Below the pieces are notes generated by a model that did no database searches, was not told where the DNA came from, and worked only from the letters and a program-made list of their open reading frames with translations. This document shows, piece by piece, positions 5,961-6,097 of a stretch of DNA of 6,097 bases. The stretch is from JBBIRT01 sp037441725 (GTDB taxonomy: Bacteria > Desulfobacterota > BSN033 > UBA1163), in contig JBBIRT010000172.1 of assembly GCA_037441725.1 (NCBI GenBank), positions 1-6,097 of the forward strand, given 5' to 3'. Within the stretch, counting starts at the first letter, position 1. Each line of letters begins with the position of its first letter. The position numbers were made by a program, and so were the translations under genes.

Positions 5961-6097
5961 TCACCTCTTAATGACTTCCTCTGGATCGACAATTCTTCCC
6001 CTCACTGCGCTGGCTGCTGCTACAGCAGGATTGCAAAGATATACCTCACTTCTTGGATCTCCCATTCTCCCAACAAAATTCCTATTGGTGGTCGATA
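5961..6097 (-). CDS. 3-isopropylmalate dehydratase-like large subunit (LeuC/DmdA type), C-terminal fragment
   Basis: Only the last 44 codons and the TGA are in the window; the gene continues past the right edge (large subunits are about 420 residues in the short form). The fragment reads STTNRNFVGRMGDP, then YLCNPAVAAASAVRG, then IVDPEEV. This is the highly conserved C-terminal signature of LeuC-type hydro-lyases, where NRNF-x-GRMG holds an Arg that contacts substrate carboxyl groups. The three Fe4S4 cysteines lie upstream, outside the window. It ends 21 bases before the small-subunit gene, the usual arrangement for a two-subunit enzyme. The fragment cannot tell isopropylmalate, homoaconitate, methylmalate and dimethylmalate enzymes apart. 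Confidence 0.92.
   Translation of the reverse strand, partial: STTNRNFVGRMGDPRSEVYLCNPAVAAASAVRGRIVDPEEVIKR

Noticed and set aside
5424..6097. Leucine biosynthesis leuCD as the straightforward reading
   Set aside because: No leuA, leuB or ilv genes are in view, the downstream genes are catabolic in type and the small-subunit loop is atypical. It remains possible because the upstream context is outside the window.
1..6097. CRISPR array, tRNA/rRNA, insertion sequence or phage genes
   Set aside because: No regularly spaced repeats, cloverleaf, transposase motifs or terminal inverted repeats were seen by eye on either strand.

Overview
The window is about 6.1 kb of moderate-GC bacterial DNA. 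Every convincing gene lies on the minus strand, so transcription runs from the right edge to the left. Strong GGAGG-type ribosome sites, a tungsten-type aldehyde:ferredoxin oxidoreductase (AOR) and a tripartite tricarboxylate transporter (TTT) binding protein suggest a strictly anaerobic, carboxylate-using bacterium. A Desulfobacterota/Syntrophobacteria-like or similar sediment or subsurface lineage would fit, but this is inference from gene content and no marker gene is present.

Layout in transcription order: (1) 6097-5961, the last 44 residues of a LeuC-type hydro-lyase large subunit, cut by the right edge. (2) 5939-5424, the complete matching LeuD-type small subunit, 21 bases downstream. 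(3) 5427-3976, an FAD-binding fumarate-reductase/ketosteroid-dehydrogenase-type flavoprotein whose ATG overlaps the small-subunit stop (ATGA). (4) 3902-2991, a beta-hydroxyacid dehydrogenase of the 3-hydroxyisobutyrate dehydrogenase family, after a 73-base gap that holds a 16-base palindrome. (5) 2975-1137, a full-length AOR-family protein, 15 bases after the previous stop. (6) 1136-860, a 277-base gap with no convincing gene but some repeats and a possible weak hairpin. (7) 859-1, a TctC/Bug-type periplasmic binding protein with a signal peptide, cut by the left edge.

Genes 1-5 look like one operon. No leuA, leuB or other leucine biosynthesis gene is visible, so the LeuCD-like enzyme probably serves catabolism of an organic acid. 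A plausible but unproven scheme is uptake of a di- or tricarboxylate by the TTT system, redox change at a C-C bond by the flavoprotein, hydration or dehydration by the LeuCD-like enzyme, oxidation of a hydroxyacid to a semialdehyde by the dehydrogenase, and ferredoxin-linked oxidation of the aldehyde by the AOR. LeuCD-like dehydratase plus a 3-hydroxyisobutyrate-dehydrogenase-family enzyme recalls the 2,3-dimethylmalate and 2-(hydroxymethyl)glutarate steps of Eubacterium barkeri nicotinate fermentation, but the other genes of that pathway are not in view. Several proteins depart from their family's usual active-site motifs, which makes the substrate uncertain and the cluster worth a closer look.
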